This document shows positions 44,801 through 52,339 of a stretch of 64,000 nt of DNA, one piece after another (position 1 is the stretch's first letter; each line of letters begins with the position of its first letter). Position numbers and translations under genes: made by a program. The notes under the pieces are model-generated. The model did no database searches, had not been told where the DNA came from, and saw only the letters and a program-made list of their open reading frames with translations. The stretch comes from an uncultured Acetatifactor sp. (GTDB taxonomy: Bacteria; Bacillota; Clostridia; Lachnospirales; Lachnospiraceae): NCBI GenBank assembly GCA_947630715.1, contig CANRIP010000008.1, forward strand, positions 25,833 through 89,832. Reading direction: 5' to 3'.

Positions 44801-44898
44801 ATCATTTTACCGGCTGCCGGTTCGGGCTGGCGGTCTATTCCACCATACAGACGGGAGGAAAGGCGGCGTTTGGCGATTTTGTCTACCGGGAGAGATGA
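41875..44898 (+). CDS. GH39-GH43 bifunctional glycosidase
   Basis: A 1007-residue protein without signal peptide, hence cytoplasmic. Residues 1-480 form a GH39 beta-xylosidase-type barrel with acid/base E157 in EVWNEPNLPG and nucleophile E276 in HITEFNTSY. Residues about 500-800 form a GH43 five-bladed propeller: base D509 in DYPDPDVIRV, HDGSLLFDDDG, and the acid Glu in GYEGTHFYK. Residues 800-1007 are a beta-sandwich like those appended to GH43 enzymes. Together they could remove xylose and arabinose from imported arabinoxylan oligosaccharides in one polypeptide. GGAGGATCGGG precedes the ATG. Confidence 0.92.
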   Translation: MKKLDLLRTETVPFHNNVDFCVGTGRMGLALHKEYQDQLKLVQEYIGFQHIRGHGLFCDDMAIYQEERDGEVSYNYTYLDRVMDDYRRLGLKPFLELGFMPRKLASGTQTVFYWKGNVTPPSSYQAWEDMVKALLEHLCDRYGREETVTWPVEVWNEPNLPGFWENADMEEYFKLFHRTFLAVKEVDGRFRVGGPAVCGGTDEKWIRAFLEYCDKNRLPVDFVTRHHYTTQLPEQVGHYGYAELMRAQEGFDNLKTTRDIIDGFPRYRGLPIHITEFNTSYIPNCPLHDTNQNAAYLARQLARLGEGNESWSYWTFGDVFEEQGVPFTPFHGGFGLVANGCIPKPTFWTFVFFKKLKERPGRCIYRDDDAVVMRLQDGSLRGVLWNTCDRRQGESLDFELTLPGEGGLVTRLVDEDSCNPLKLWHDMGEPANLSGEQTRLLRESAFPLTRSRRIYERNGRTAVTFRLKENAVLYVQWTPEPVKPDRGYSYERALQYPDLNPILRLDYPDPDVIRVGDTYYMVSTTMHFMPGCQILRSYDLKNWEHVSYVYETLDGTPAQRLEGEESIYGKGMWAASLRWHKGTFYVSFVANDTHKTYLYTADAPEGPWEKRQIQGFYHDGSLLFDDDGKVYIAYGNRDIYITQLKEDLSGPLPGGLHRLAVSDQGNPFLGYEGTHFYKINGRYYLFFIHSRRDRWRRTQACFAADSLEGEFTGGDVLDDDRGFCGQGVAQGGIVDTPEGDYYALLFQDSGAVGRIPVLVPVTWREGRPVFGENGRIPETFPLPVTRPGHVYRPLVESDDFKGELKACWQFNHEPDKSLIFHDREKGLWQVETGKLCKNLTQAKNTLTQRMLYPGCAGEVTVDGSNLREGDYAGLCALQGQYGMIALTRREGKLLLVTLSASGEDGAETGKGETQRVLAALEDVNPGKERVRLRLEADFTRMRDRVAFSYWKEGEDGKGWLGKWIGAGEQPVAFRLDHFTGCRFGLAVYSTIQTGGKAAFGDFVYRER

Positions 44899-44915
44899 CG
44901 TTTCGGCGCTTTTTT

Positions 44916-44991
44916 CCAGGCCCGGCGCATTTGCCCAGATTCGATGCTTTTTCCCAGGCCCGGCGCTTTTTCCCAGATTCGACGCTTTTTG
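44916..44991 (+). repeat. 19-bp tandem repeat, four copies
   Basis: Four 19-bp units alternate between CCAGGCCCGGCGC-type and CCAGATTCGACGC-type, each ending in a T-rich tail, so the array is also two 38-bp units (44916 and 44954). It follows the GH39-GH43 stop by 18 bp and replaces any clear terminator. Nothing else is seen up to the promoter at 45178. Confidence 0.85.
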
Positions 44992-45177
44992 CCAAAAACG
45001 GCAGTTTCGACCGAAACTGGCAAAATATGCACAAAGAAGGCGGGGAAAAAGGAGAAAAACGGAAAAAATGATCTATAAAAAATGCCGTGCAATACCGAAA
45101 AATAGGGGCTTGTGTACAACATGCACAAAGAACGAGCAAATATTAGCATAAAAATAGCAACGATTGAGAAGACACGC

Positions 45178-45206
45178 TGGACATTTTGGGTGTAACATGC
45201 TATTAT
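45178..45206 (+). promoter_or_regulatory. Promoter of the dual-importer operon
   Basis: TGGACA (45178-45183), 17-bp spacer, TATTAT (45201-45206), about 65 bp before the first gene. Confidence 0.7.
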
Positions 45207-45271
45207 AGTTTAAAAGATGATGTTTTTGTATGTGCAAATAGCAAAGACTACGGAATTTTATGGAGGACGGT

Positions 45272-48232
45272 ATGAAGAGCTCTGTAAAGAAGGTTATTGT
45301 GACAGTGGGCGTGGTGGCAGCGGTGGTGCTGGTGTGCTTTCTGATGTCTCTGCGCGAAGTGGAGGATTTTCACGATAAGTACGCGGGTGAAGATCTGACC
45401 ACCGATGTGGAAGGCATGGAGAGAGAGGGGACTTACACGGGATACTTAAACGAACATGCCGACGCGGCTCACCCTGCGCAGAATGTGGACGTGGATCTGT
45501 TCCAGTACGAGTCAACCGGTTCCGTGGAGGTGTACAATGATTATGTGGGCGAGCAGAAAGCGCTCTTTACCGCCACCGGCTCCGAAGTGACCTGGAAAGT
45601 CAACGTGCCTGAGACGGGCTTTTACAATCTGTACGCCGAGTATCTGATTCCCGAATCCAGAGGCGTCGCCGCGGAGCGGATCGTGTATCTGAACGGCGAA
45701 ATCCCCTTTGAGGACGCCAGGAATATTTCCTTCACCCGTATCTGGACCGACGGCGGCCCGGTGAAGACCGACAATCAGGGCAACGAGATCAGGCCCACCC
45801 AGACGGAAGTCTATGAGTGGCAGAGCGCCTACTTCAGAGACGATATGGGGTATGTGACGGAGCCCTACATGTTCTATCTGGAAAAGGGCGAGAACGAGAT
45901 CGGCCTTGGCGCCGAGAACGAGCCCATGGTATTAAAGAAACTGTCCCTGGTGCCGGTGCAGGATCTTGACAGCTATCAGGAATATCTGGCAAAGCAGCCC
46001 CAGGTGAACGCCTCCGACAATGCGAAAAATTATCAACAGGTGATTCAGGGCGAAGATTCCACCTACCGTTCCGAATCCTCCCTGTATGCGAAATACGACA
46101 GATCTTCCCCTACGACCCAGCCCAACAGCGTTACCACCACGGTTTTGAACTATGTGGGCGGCGACGCCTGGAGAAGTTCCGGCCAGTGGATCGAGTGGGA
46201 ATTTGAGGTGCCGGAGGACGGTTACTACCATATTACGGTAAAGGGACGCCAGAATTACTCCCGCGGCGTGGTATCCAGCAGGAGCGTGTACATAGACGGC
46301 AGCATTCCCTTTCAGGAGATGGAGGAAATCTCCTTTGAATACAGCAATGACTGGAACTGCATGGAGCTGGCGGACGCGGACGGCGTTCCCTACGATTTCT
46401 ACCTGACCGCGGGAAAGCATACCATCCGGCTGGAGGCCACTCTGGGAGGGGTTGGATCGATCCTGGAGGAACTGGAGGATTCCACCTTCCGCCTGAACCA
46501 GATTTACAGAAAGATCCTGGTGTACACCGGAGCGACCCCCGACCAGTACAGAGACTATTTCATTGAGAGAAACTACCCCGAAGTCATGGACGCCATGGAG
46601 CTGGAATCCAAGAGGCTTTACAAGATCGTGGACGACATGGTGGCGTACAGCGGACAGAAGGCGGATAATATCGCAACGGCCCAGACGGTGGCTCAGCAGT
46701 TGGAGCGTTTCTGCGAGAAACCGCAGAAGATCACTCTGGAGTTCACAACCTTTAAGGATAACATCACTTCCCTGGGTACGGCGGCGTTGAACTTAAGCGA
46801 AACAAAGCTTGACATCGATTACCTGGTGGTCAGCGGCACGGACGTAACCGTGAAACAGGATAAGGCCGGATTCTTCGCAAAGATCTGGCATGAGCTGAAA
46901 TCCTTCGGCGCCTCCTTTGTGGTGGACTACAACGCGGTGGGCGACGTGTACGATGAGAAGTCCAGCGACGAAGTCGTGAAGGTATGGGTGCTGACCGGAC
47001 GGGATCAGGGCACCATCTTAAAGTCCATGGTGGACGATACCTTTACTCCCGAATCCGGGGTGAAGGTCAACGTGGAAGTGGTGGATCCCGGCGCCGTGAT
47101 GAACGCGGTTATGGCGGGCAGAGGGCCCAACGTGGTTCTCTCCGTAGGCGCGGATCAGCCTGTCAACTACGCTCTGCGTAACGCCGTGGAGGATCTGACC
47201 CAGTTTGACGATTGGGAGGATGTGTTCTCCCATTATACGGAAAGCTCCTATGAGCAGTACCGGCTGGACGGCCACATTTACGCGATCCCTGAGACTCAGA
47301 CATTTAACGTAATGTTTTACAGAAAAGACGTGCTGGAGGAGCTGGGGCTGGAAATCCCCAACACCTGGCAGGAGCTGATTGAAATGCTGCCCACCATTCA
47401 GGGCAACAACCTCTCCGTGGGTATTCCTACGGCGGCGGGCAGCAGCTCCACCACCACGGCGTCCACGGCGATTGCCTCCAACACTCCCGACCTGTCCCTG
47501 TACTTTACGCTGCTGTTCCAGTACGGCGGGGACATGTACAATGCGGCGGGCACGAAGACCACGGTGGACGATGAGGCCGGCGTCAAGGCCTTTAAGGATT
47601 ACGTCAGATACTTTAACGATTACGGAATCCCTACGGTGTACGATTTTGTAAGCCGGTTCCGTTCGGGAGAAATGCCGATCGGCATCTCGGCGTATTCCAC
47701 CTATAATACGCTGATGGTATCCGCGCCTGAGATCCGGGGCCTGTGGGATTTCACACTGATTCCCGGCACGGAATACACGGATGAGAACGGAAACGTCACC
47801 ATCGACCGCTCCGATTTCATTACAGGGAACGCGTCCATGATGATCGCCACGGAAGACGATACCCTGCGTCAGAATTCCTGGGAGTTTATGAAGTGGTGGG
47901 CGCAACCCGACACGCAGGTTCGTTTCGGACGGGAGATTGAGGCGCTGTTAGGTTCCTCCGCCCGTTACGCCACGGCCAACAAGGACGCATTCGTCCAGCT
48001 TTCCTGGAGCGCCGACGATATCGAAGTCCTGGATGCGCAGTGGGATCAGACGGTGGGAATCCGTGAGGTGCCCGGCGGCTACTTCACGGGACGTCACATC
48101 ACCAACGCCATCCGGAAGGTGATCAATGAAAAGACGGATTCCAGAGAGACTATCATCGATTACGCGGTTACGATCAACGATGAGCTTACCAAAAAGAGAA
48201 TCGAGTTCGGACTGCCGGTAGACGAAGAATAG
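45272..48232 (+). CDS. Membrane-anchored solute-binding protein with sugar-binding-like modules
   Basis: A 986-residue protein, about twice the usual length. Residues 1-28 form one membrane helix; VVLVCF does not fit a lipobox, so it is helix-anchored. Two beta-sandwich modules follow (about 75-230 and 250-420): both have ETGFYNLYAEY/EDGYYHITVKG and GVAAERIVYLNGEIPF/GVVSSRSVYIDGSIPF, the second a duplicate of the first. Residues 550-980 are a CUT1-type binding protein (RLDGHIYAIPETQTFNVMFY; WWAQPDTQVRFG). ATG 45272 follows GGAGG. First gene of a nine-gene operon. The CBM-like identity is inferred from pattern. Confidence 0.9.
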   Translation: MKSSVKKVIVTVGVVAAVVLVCFLMSLREVEDFHDKYAGEDLTTDVEGMEREGTYTGYLNEHADAAHPAQNVDVDLFQYESTGSVEVYNDYVGEQKALFTATGSEVTWKVNVPETGFYNLYAEYLIPESRGVAAERIVYLNGEIPFEDARNISFTRIWTDGGPVKTDNQGNEIRPTQTEVYEWQSAYFRDDMGYVTEPYMFYLEKGENEIGLGAENEPMVLKKLSLVPVQDLDSYQEYLAKQPQVNASDNAKNYQQVIQGEDSTYRSESSLYAKYDRSSPTTQPNSVTTTVLNYVGGDAWRSSGQWIEWEFEVPEDGYYHITVKGRQNYSRGVVSSRSVYIDGSIPFQEMEEISFEYSNDWNCMELADADGVPYDFYLTAGKHTIRLEATLGGVGSILEELEDSTFRLNQIYRKILVYTGATPDQYRDYFIERNYPEVMDAMELESKRLYKIVDDMVAYSGQKADNIATAQTVAQQLERFCEKPQKITLEFTTFKDNITSLGTAALNLSETKLDIDYLVVSGTDVTVKQDKAGFFAKIWHELKSFGASFVVDYNAVGDVYDEKSSDEVVKVWVLTGRDQGTILKSMVDDTFTPESGVKVNVEVVDPGAVMNAVMAGRGPNVVLSVGADQPVNYALRNAVEDLTQFDDWEDVFSHYTESSYEQYRLDGHIYAIPETQTFNVMFYRKDVLEELGLEIPNTWQELIEMLPTIQGNNLSVGIPTAAGSSSTTTASTAIASNTPDLSLYFTLLFQYGGDMYNAAGTKTTVDDEAGVKAFKDYVRYFNDYGIPTVYDFVSRFRSGEMPIGISAYSTYNTLMVSAPEIRGLWDFTLIPGTEYTDENGNVTIDRSDFITGNASMMIATEDDTLRQNSWEFMKWWAQPDTQVRFGREIEALLGSSARYATANKDAFVQLSWSADDIEVLDAQWDQTVGIREVPGGYFTGRHITNAIRKVINEKTDSRETIIDYAVTINDELTKKRIEFGLPVDEE

Positions 48233-48243
48233 GGGAGTGAAGC

Positions 48244-49182
48244 ATGAAAGAATATCTCAGCAAGTATTTTACCCTGCGAAAACACAACATGCAGGTGGCA
48301 TGGAAAAAGGCCAAAAGAAGCAAGATGTGCTATTTGTTCCTTCTGCCTTACGCGGTGCTGTTTACTCTGTTCTTTGTAGCGCCGGTGGTGATATCCATTT
48401 TTTACAGTTTCACCTACTATAACATCCTGGAGAGCCCCCGCTTTATCGGCCTCCAAAACTACATCAGCCTGATCCTGGAGGACGACATTTTCCTGATCGG
48501 TCTGAAAAACACCTTCCTGATCGCCGTGGTCACAGGCCCTTTGGGATACATTATGTCCTTCCTGTTCGCCTGGCTGATCAACGAGCTGCCCAGATGGGTG
48601 AGAAGCGTGGCGGTGGTTGTGTTCTACGCTCCTTCCATTGCGGGTAACTGCTACGTTATCTTCTCCGTGTTCTTTAGAGGAGACGCTTACGGATATGTGA
48701 ACGCGTTCCTGATGAACCTTGGCATTATTGATACGCCCATCCTGTGGTTCATCAATCCTCAGTATATGCTGCCGATCTGTATGCTGGTTATTTTGTGGAT
48801 GAGTCTTGGCACCGGATTCCTCTCCTTTGTGGCAGGTCTTCAGGGCGTGGACAGATCCCAGTTTGAGGCCGGTTACATGGACGGCATCAAGAACCGCTGG
48901 CAGGAGCTGTGGTACATTACGCTCCCCAACATGAAACCCATGCTGATGTTCGGCGCGGTTATGTCGATTACCCAGGCCTTCGGCGTCTGCGATGTGACCA
49001 TGGCGCTGTGCGGATATCCCAGTACGGACTATGCGGCGAGAACCATTGTCACCCACCTGTTCGACTATGGCTTTACCAGATTTGAGATGGGTTACGCGTG
49101 TGCGATCGCAACCATACTGTTCCTGATTATGATCCTGTGTAACAAAGCAATTCAAAGTCTGTTGAGGAGAGTGGGAACCTGA
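48244..49182 (+). CDS. Sugar ABC transporter permease (MalF-type)
   Basis: A 312-residue inner-membrane protein with six helices after a basic N-terminal tail. The cytoplasmic EAA loop is EAGYMDGIKNRWQELWYITLP, where an ATPase would dock. It pairs with the next gene to form a CUT1 importer. It starts 11 bp after the first binding protein gene. No ATPase is present in the operon, so a shared MsmK-type ATPase elsewhere is presumed. Confidence 0.94.
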   Translation: MKEYLSKYFTLRKHNMQVAWKKAKRSKMCYLFLLPYAVLFTLFFVAPVVISIFYSFTYYNILESPRFIGLQNYISLILEDDIFLIGLKNTFLIAVVTGPLGYIMSFLFAWLINELPRWVRSVAVVVFYAPSIAGNCYVIFSVFFRGDAYGYVNAFLMNLGIIDTPILWFINPQYMLPICMLVILWMSLGTGFLSFVAGLQGVDRSQFEAGYMDGIKNRWQELWYITLPNMKPMLMFGAVMSITQAFGVCDVTMALCGYPSTDYAARTIVTHLFDYGFTRFEMGYACAIATILFLIMILCNKAIQSLLRRVGT

Positions 49183-49183
49183 T

Positions 49184-50095
49184 ATGAGCAAAATGAGCAA
49201 GAAACAGAAACAAGAAACCGCAGAGGCTGTTTACCACAAAAAGCTGATCAAGAGAAGAAAGCCCAACCGCTCAATCGCAGGAGATTTTTTCCTTTACCTG
49301 TTCCTGTTCCTGGTGGCGGTGGTCATGGTCTTCCCCATCGTGTACGCGGTGAGCAACGCCTTGAAACCGTTGGATGAGCTGTTTAAATTCCCTCCCAGGA
49401 TCCTGGCTCAGAATCCCACGATGGATAACTTCTCCGATCTGTTCGTGACCATGGGAAAATCCTGGGTTACCTTTTCCCGGTACCTGTTCAACACGGTGTT
49501 TATCACCTTTGTGGGAACGTTCGGGCATCTGATTGTGGCGTCCATGGGAGCGTTTGTGCTGGCAAAATATGATTTCCCCGGAAACCAGACTTTCTTTAAG
49601 CTGGTCACCGTGGCCATGATGTTCACCGGCTATGTAACCCAGATCCCCAACTACCTGATCCTGAACGGACTGGGCTGGATTGATACCTACTGGTCCATTA
49701 TCATTCCCGCCTTTGCCTCTCCCATGGGGCTGTTCCTGATGAAACAGTTCATGGAAGGACTTCCCACCTCGCTGATTGAGGCCGCGAAGATCGACGGCGC
49801 AAGTGAATGGAAGGTATTCAGCGGCATTGTGATGCCGAACGTTAAGCCGGCATGGATGACTCTGATCATCTTCTCCGTGCAGGGGCTGTGGAACAACAAA
49901 GCGGCGACCTTCATTTATTCCGAGGAAAAAAAGACTCTGGTATACGCCATGCAGCAGATCCAGAGCGGCGGTATCGCCAGAACCGGACAGGGCGCGGCGG
50001 TGCTGGTGGTTCTGATGATTGTACCCATTGCGATCTTCATCTTCTCCGAAAGCCAGATCCTGGAGACGATGGCAAGTTCCGGTCTGAAGGATTAA
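49184..50095 (+). CDS. Sugar ABC transporter permease (MalG-type)
   Basis: A 303-residue partner permease with six helices and a second EAA loop, EAAKIDGASEWKVFSGIVMP. The N-terminus is basic (RRKPNRSIAGDFFLYLFLFL). Its ATG lies 1 bp after the previous stop, indicating tight translational coupling. With the preceding permease it forms the first of two permease pairs in this operon. Confidence 0.94.
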   Translation: MSKMSKKQKQETAEAVYHKKLIKRRKPNRSIAGDFFLYLFLFLVAVVMVFPIVYAVSNALKPLDELFKFPPRILAQNPTMDNFSDLFVTMGKSWVTFSRYLFNTVFITFVGTFGHLIVASMGAFVLAKYDFPGNQTFFKLVTVAMMFTGYVTQIPNYLILNGLGWIDTYWSIIIPAFASPMGLFLMKQFMEGLPTSLIEAAKIDGASEWKVFSGIVMPNVKPAWMTLIIFSVQGLWNNKAATFIYSEEKKTLVYAMQQIQSGGIARTGQGAAVLVVLMIVPIAIFIFSESQILETMASSGLKD

Positions 50096-50113
50096 CAGAG
50101 AATGAGGTGGCCT

Positions 50114-51616
50114 ATGAAAAAGATAATCAAAACAGTCGGCGCGCTGGCTCTGACGGCGGTGATAGCGGGAATACCGGCCGTAAGCGTTTCCGCAAAGGAG
50201 AGAAGCTATACCTACAATTACGATTACTGGGGAGACGTGCAGGATTCGCCTGATTTCTATACGGTGACCAGGGTGTACACCGCGTCCGACCTGGGACTGG
50301 ACGTGAACTTCAAATCGCCGGAGGGAATGTTTATTCAGGGCGATATGGTTTATATCTGCGACACCGGCAACAACCGCATTGTGCAGTTGCAGCGCACCGG
50401 CACGGAGCAGTTTGAGATTTACCGTATCTTTGACCAGATCAAGGGCGGCACGGACGTCAAGAATCTCTCCGGCCCCACGGATATCGCCGTCAGTGAGGAA
50501 GGCGATATCTATATCTGCGACAAGGGAAACGCCAGAATCCTGAAGCTGGACAGCGATTTAAACTATCTCCTTCAGTTTGACCTCCCGGTGGATTCCACGG
50601 TAAACCCGGACAGCACCTTCCAGCCCTCCAAGTTGGTTGTGGATACGGCGGGGCGGGTATACTGCATCGCCACCAGCATCAACCAGGGGCTTTGCAAATA
50701 CGAGGCGGACGGCACCTTCTCCGGATTCGTGGGAGCGACTCCCGTTACCTATGACTGGATGGATTATATCTGGAAGAAATTTGCGACCCAGGAGCAGAGG
50801 CAGCGGATGGTTTCCTTTGTCCCTACCGCTTATGACAATATTTACATGGATCAGGAAGGTTTCATCTACGCCTGCGCGGGCGGGCAGGATGAAAATGATC
50901 TGGATTCCGGCGCGGCGGACGCGGTCCGCAAGCTGAACCTGATGGGCAGCGATATCCTGGTTCAAAACGGCGAGTACCCTGTCTACGGCGATCTGTACTG
51001 GGGCGAGGGCGGCGGCTTTGAAGGCCCCTCCTGGTTTACCGATGTGACGGTTCTGGAAAATGACATTTACGTGTGTCTGGATAAGAACCGGGGACGTCTG
51101 TTCGGTTATGACGATCAGGGCAAGACGGTGTTCTGCTTTGGCGGAAACGGAAACATGGACGGATATTTCCGGCTCCCTACGGCGATTGATCATATGGGGC
51201 ATGACCTGTTCGTCCTGGACTCTCTGGACTGCAGTATGACACTGTTTACCCCCACGGAGTTTGGGGAACTGGTTTACGACGCCATCGAGCAGTTTGACGA
51301 GGGCGATTACAATACCTCCGGAGAAAGCTGGCGCCAGGTAATGGAGCTGGACGGCAACTACGATCTGGCTTACATCGGCATCGGCCGGTCCCTGCTGCGT
51401 CAGGAAAGATACCGGGAGGCCATGGATTACTTTGAACTGAAGTATGACGACGAAAACTATTCCAAGGCTTATAAGCAGTACCGCAAGGAGTGGGTGGAGG
51501 ATCATATCGTCATTATTGTGATCGTGATCCTGGTTCTGTTCCTGGTACCTCTCTCCATCGGCAGAATCAAGGAAATCAAGCATGAAATAGATATCGCTGA
51601 TATATTCAGAACCTAG
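50114..51616 (+). CDS. Secreted NHL beta-propeller with TPR-like part and C-terminal anchor
   Basis: A 500-residue protein. A signal peptide (MKKIIKTVGALALTAVIAGI to VSAKE) is followed by NHL-type repeats: SPEGMFIQGDMVYICDTGNN, PTDIAVSEEGDIYICDKGNA, and further blades to about residue 380. A TPR-like pair (FDEGDYNTSGESWRQVMELD; LRQERYREAMDYFE) leads to one helix (HIVIIVIVILVLFLVPL) with a basic cytoplasmic tail. The propeller faces outside, tethered to the membrane, and may hold a glycan or the binding protein. It lies between a permease and a YIP1 gene. No enzyme motif is seen. Confidence 0.88.
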   Translation: MKKIIKTVGALALTAVIAGIPAVSVSAKERSYTYNYDYWGDVQDSPDFYTVTRVYTASDLGLDVNFKSPEGMFIQGDMVYICDTGNNRIVQLQRTGTEQFEIYRIFDQIKGGTDVKNLSGPTDIAVSEEGDIYICDKGNARILKLDSDLNYLLQFDLPVDSTVNPDSTFQPSKLVVDTAGRVYCIATSINQGLCKYEADGTFSGFVGATPVTYDWMDYIWKKFATQEQRQRMVSFVPTAYDNIYMDQEGFIYACAGGQDENDLDSGAADAVRKLNLMGSDILVQNGEYPVYGDLYWGEGGGFEGPSWFTDVTVLENDIYVCLDKNRGRLFGYDDQGKTVFCFGGNGNMDGYFRLPTAIDHMGHDLFVLDSLDCSMTLFTPTEFGELVYDAIEQFDEGDYNTSGESWRQVMELDGNYDLAYIGIGRSLLRQERYREAMDYFELKYDDENYSKAYKQYRKEWVEDHIVIIVIVILVLFLVPLSIGRIKEIKHEIDIADIFRT

Positions 51617-51632
51617 ACGAACGGAGGCCGGT

Positions 51633-52289
51633 ATGATTGCTGCACTGAAAAAGAAAGAAACCTATCAAAGATATTTGAAAAGCCTGAAATTTGCGCTGTA
51701 CTGCACCACGCATCCTCTGGACGGTTTCTGGGATCTGACCCATGAAAAGAGAGGAACCTACGCGGCGGCAAACACCATCCTGTTTCTGACGCTGTTTATC
51801 AGGGTTTTGAAACTGCGCTACACCAGCTTTATTTTCGTGACGGTTTACTGGGAGGACATTAACATTTTCCTCTATATCGCCAGCGTGGCCTTCCCTCTGG
51901 CCATGTTCATTTTGGGAAACTGGGGGCTTACCACCCTGTTCGACGGGAAAGGGCGGCTGGGCCAGGTATACATGGCCAGTTGTTACGCGCTGACGCCCTA
52001 TCCGCTGATGCAGATTCCCCTGATGATTTTCAGCAATTTTGTGACGGTGGATGAAGCGGAATTCTATTCGGCTCTGAGCGCCATTTCCCTTGTGTGGGCC
52101 GCGCTGCTGTTTGTGGCCGCCATGGGCCAGATTCATGAATTCAGCGCCGGAAAGAATATTCTCTTTATTATATTCAGCCTGTTTGCGATGCTGGTAATCG
52201 TATTTATCCTGTTGCTGTTCTTCAGCATGATCTCCCAGGGCGTTGCGTACTTTATCTCTCTGGGGAGAGAGATCATGTTCCGACTATAA
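51633..52289 (+). CDS. YIP1-domain membrane protein
   Basis: A 218-residue protein with about five helices after a basic amphipathic N-terminus; THPLDGFWDLTHEKRGTYAA is the characteristic entry to YIP1 domains, and GQVYMASCYALTPYPLMQIP the second. Bacterial YIP1 proteins are of unknown function and often accompany transporters. RBS CGGAGG. It is placed between the NHL/TPR and DUF5696-like genes. Confidence 0.85.
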   Translation: MIAALKKKETYQRYLKSLKFALYCTTHPLDGFWDLTHEKRGTYAAANTILFLTLFIRVLKLRYTSFIFVTVYWEDINIFLYIASVAFPLAMFILGNWGLTTLFDGKGRLGQVYMASCYALTPYPLMQIPLMIFSNFVTVDEAEFYSALSAISLVWAALLFVAAMGQIHEFSAGKNILFIIFSLFAMLVIVFILLLFFSMISQGVAYFISLGREIMFRL

Positions 52290-52339
52290 GCAGGCGGCGA
52301 AAAAATGACAACTGCCAGAACGGAAGGATAGGAGTGACC

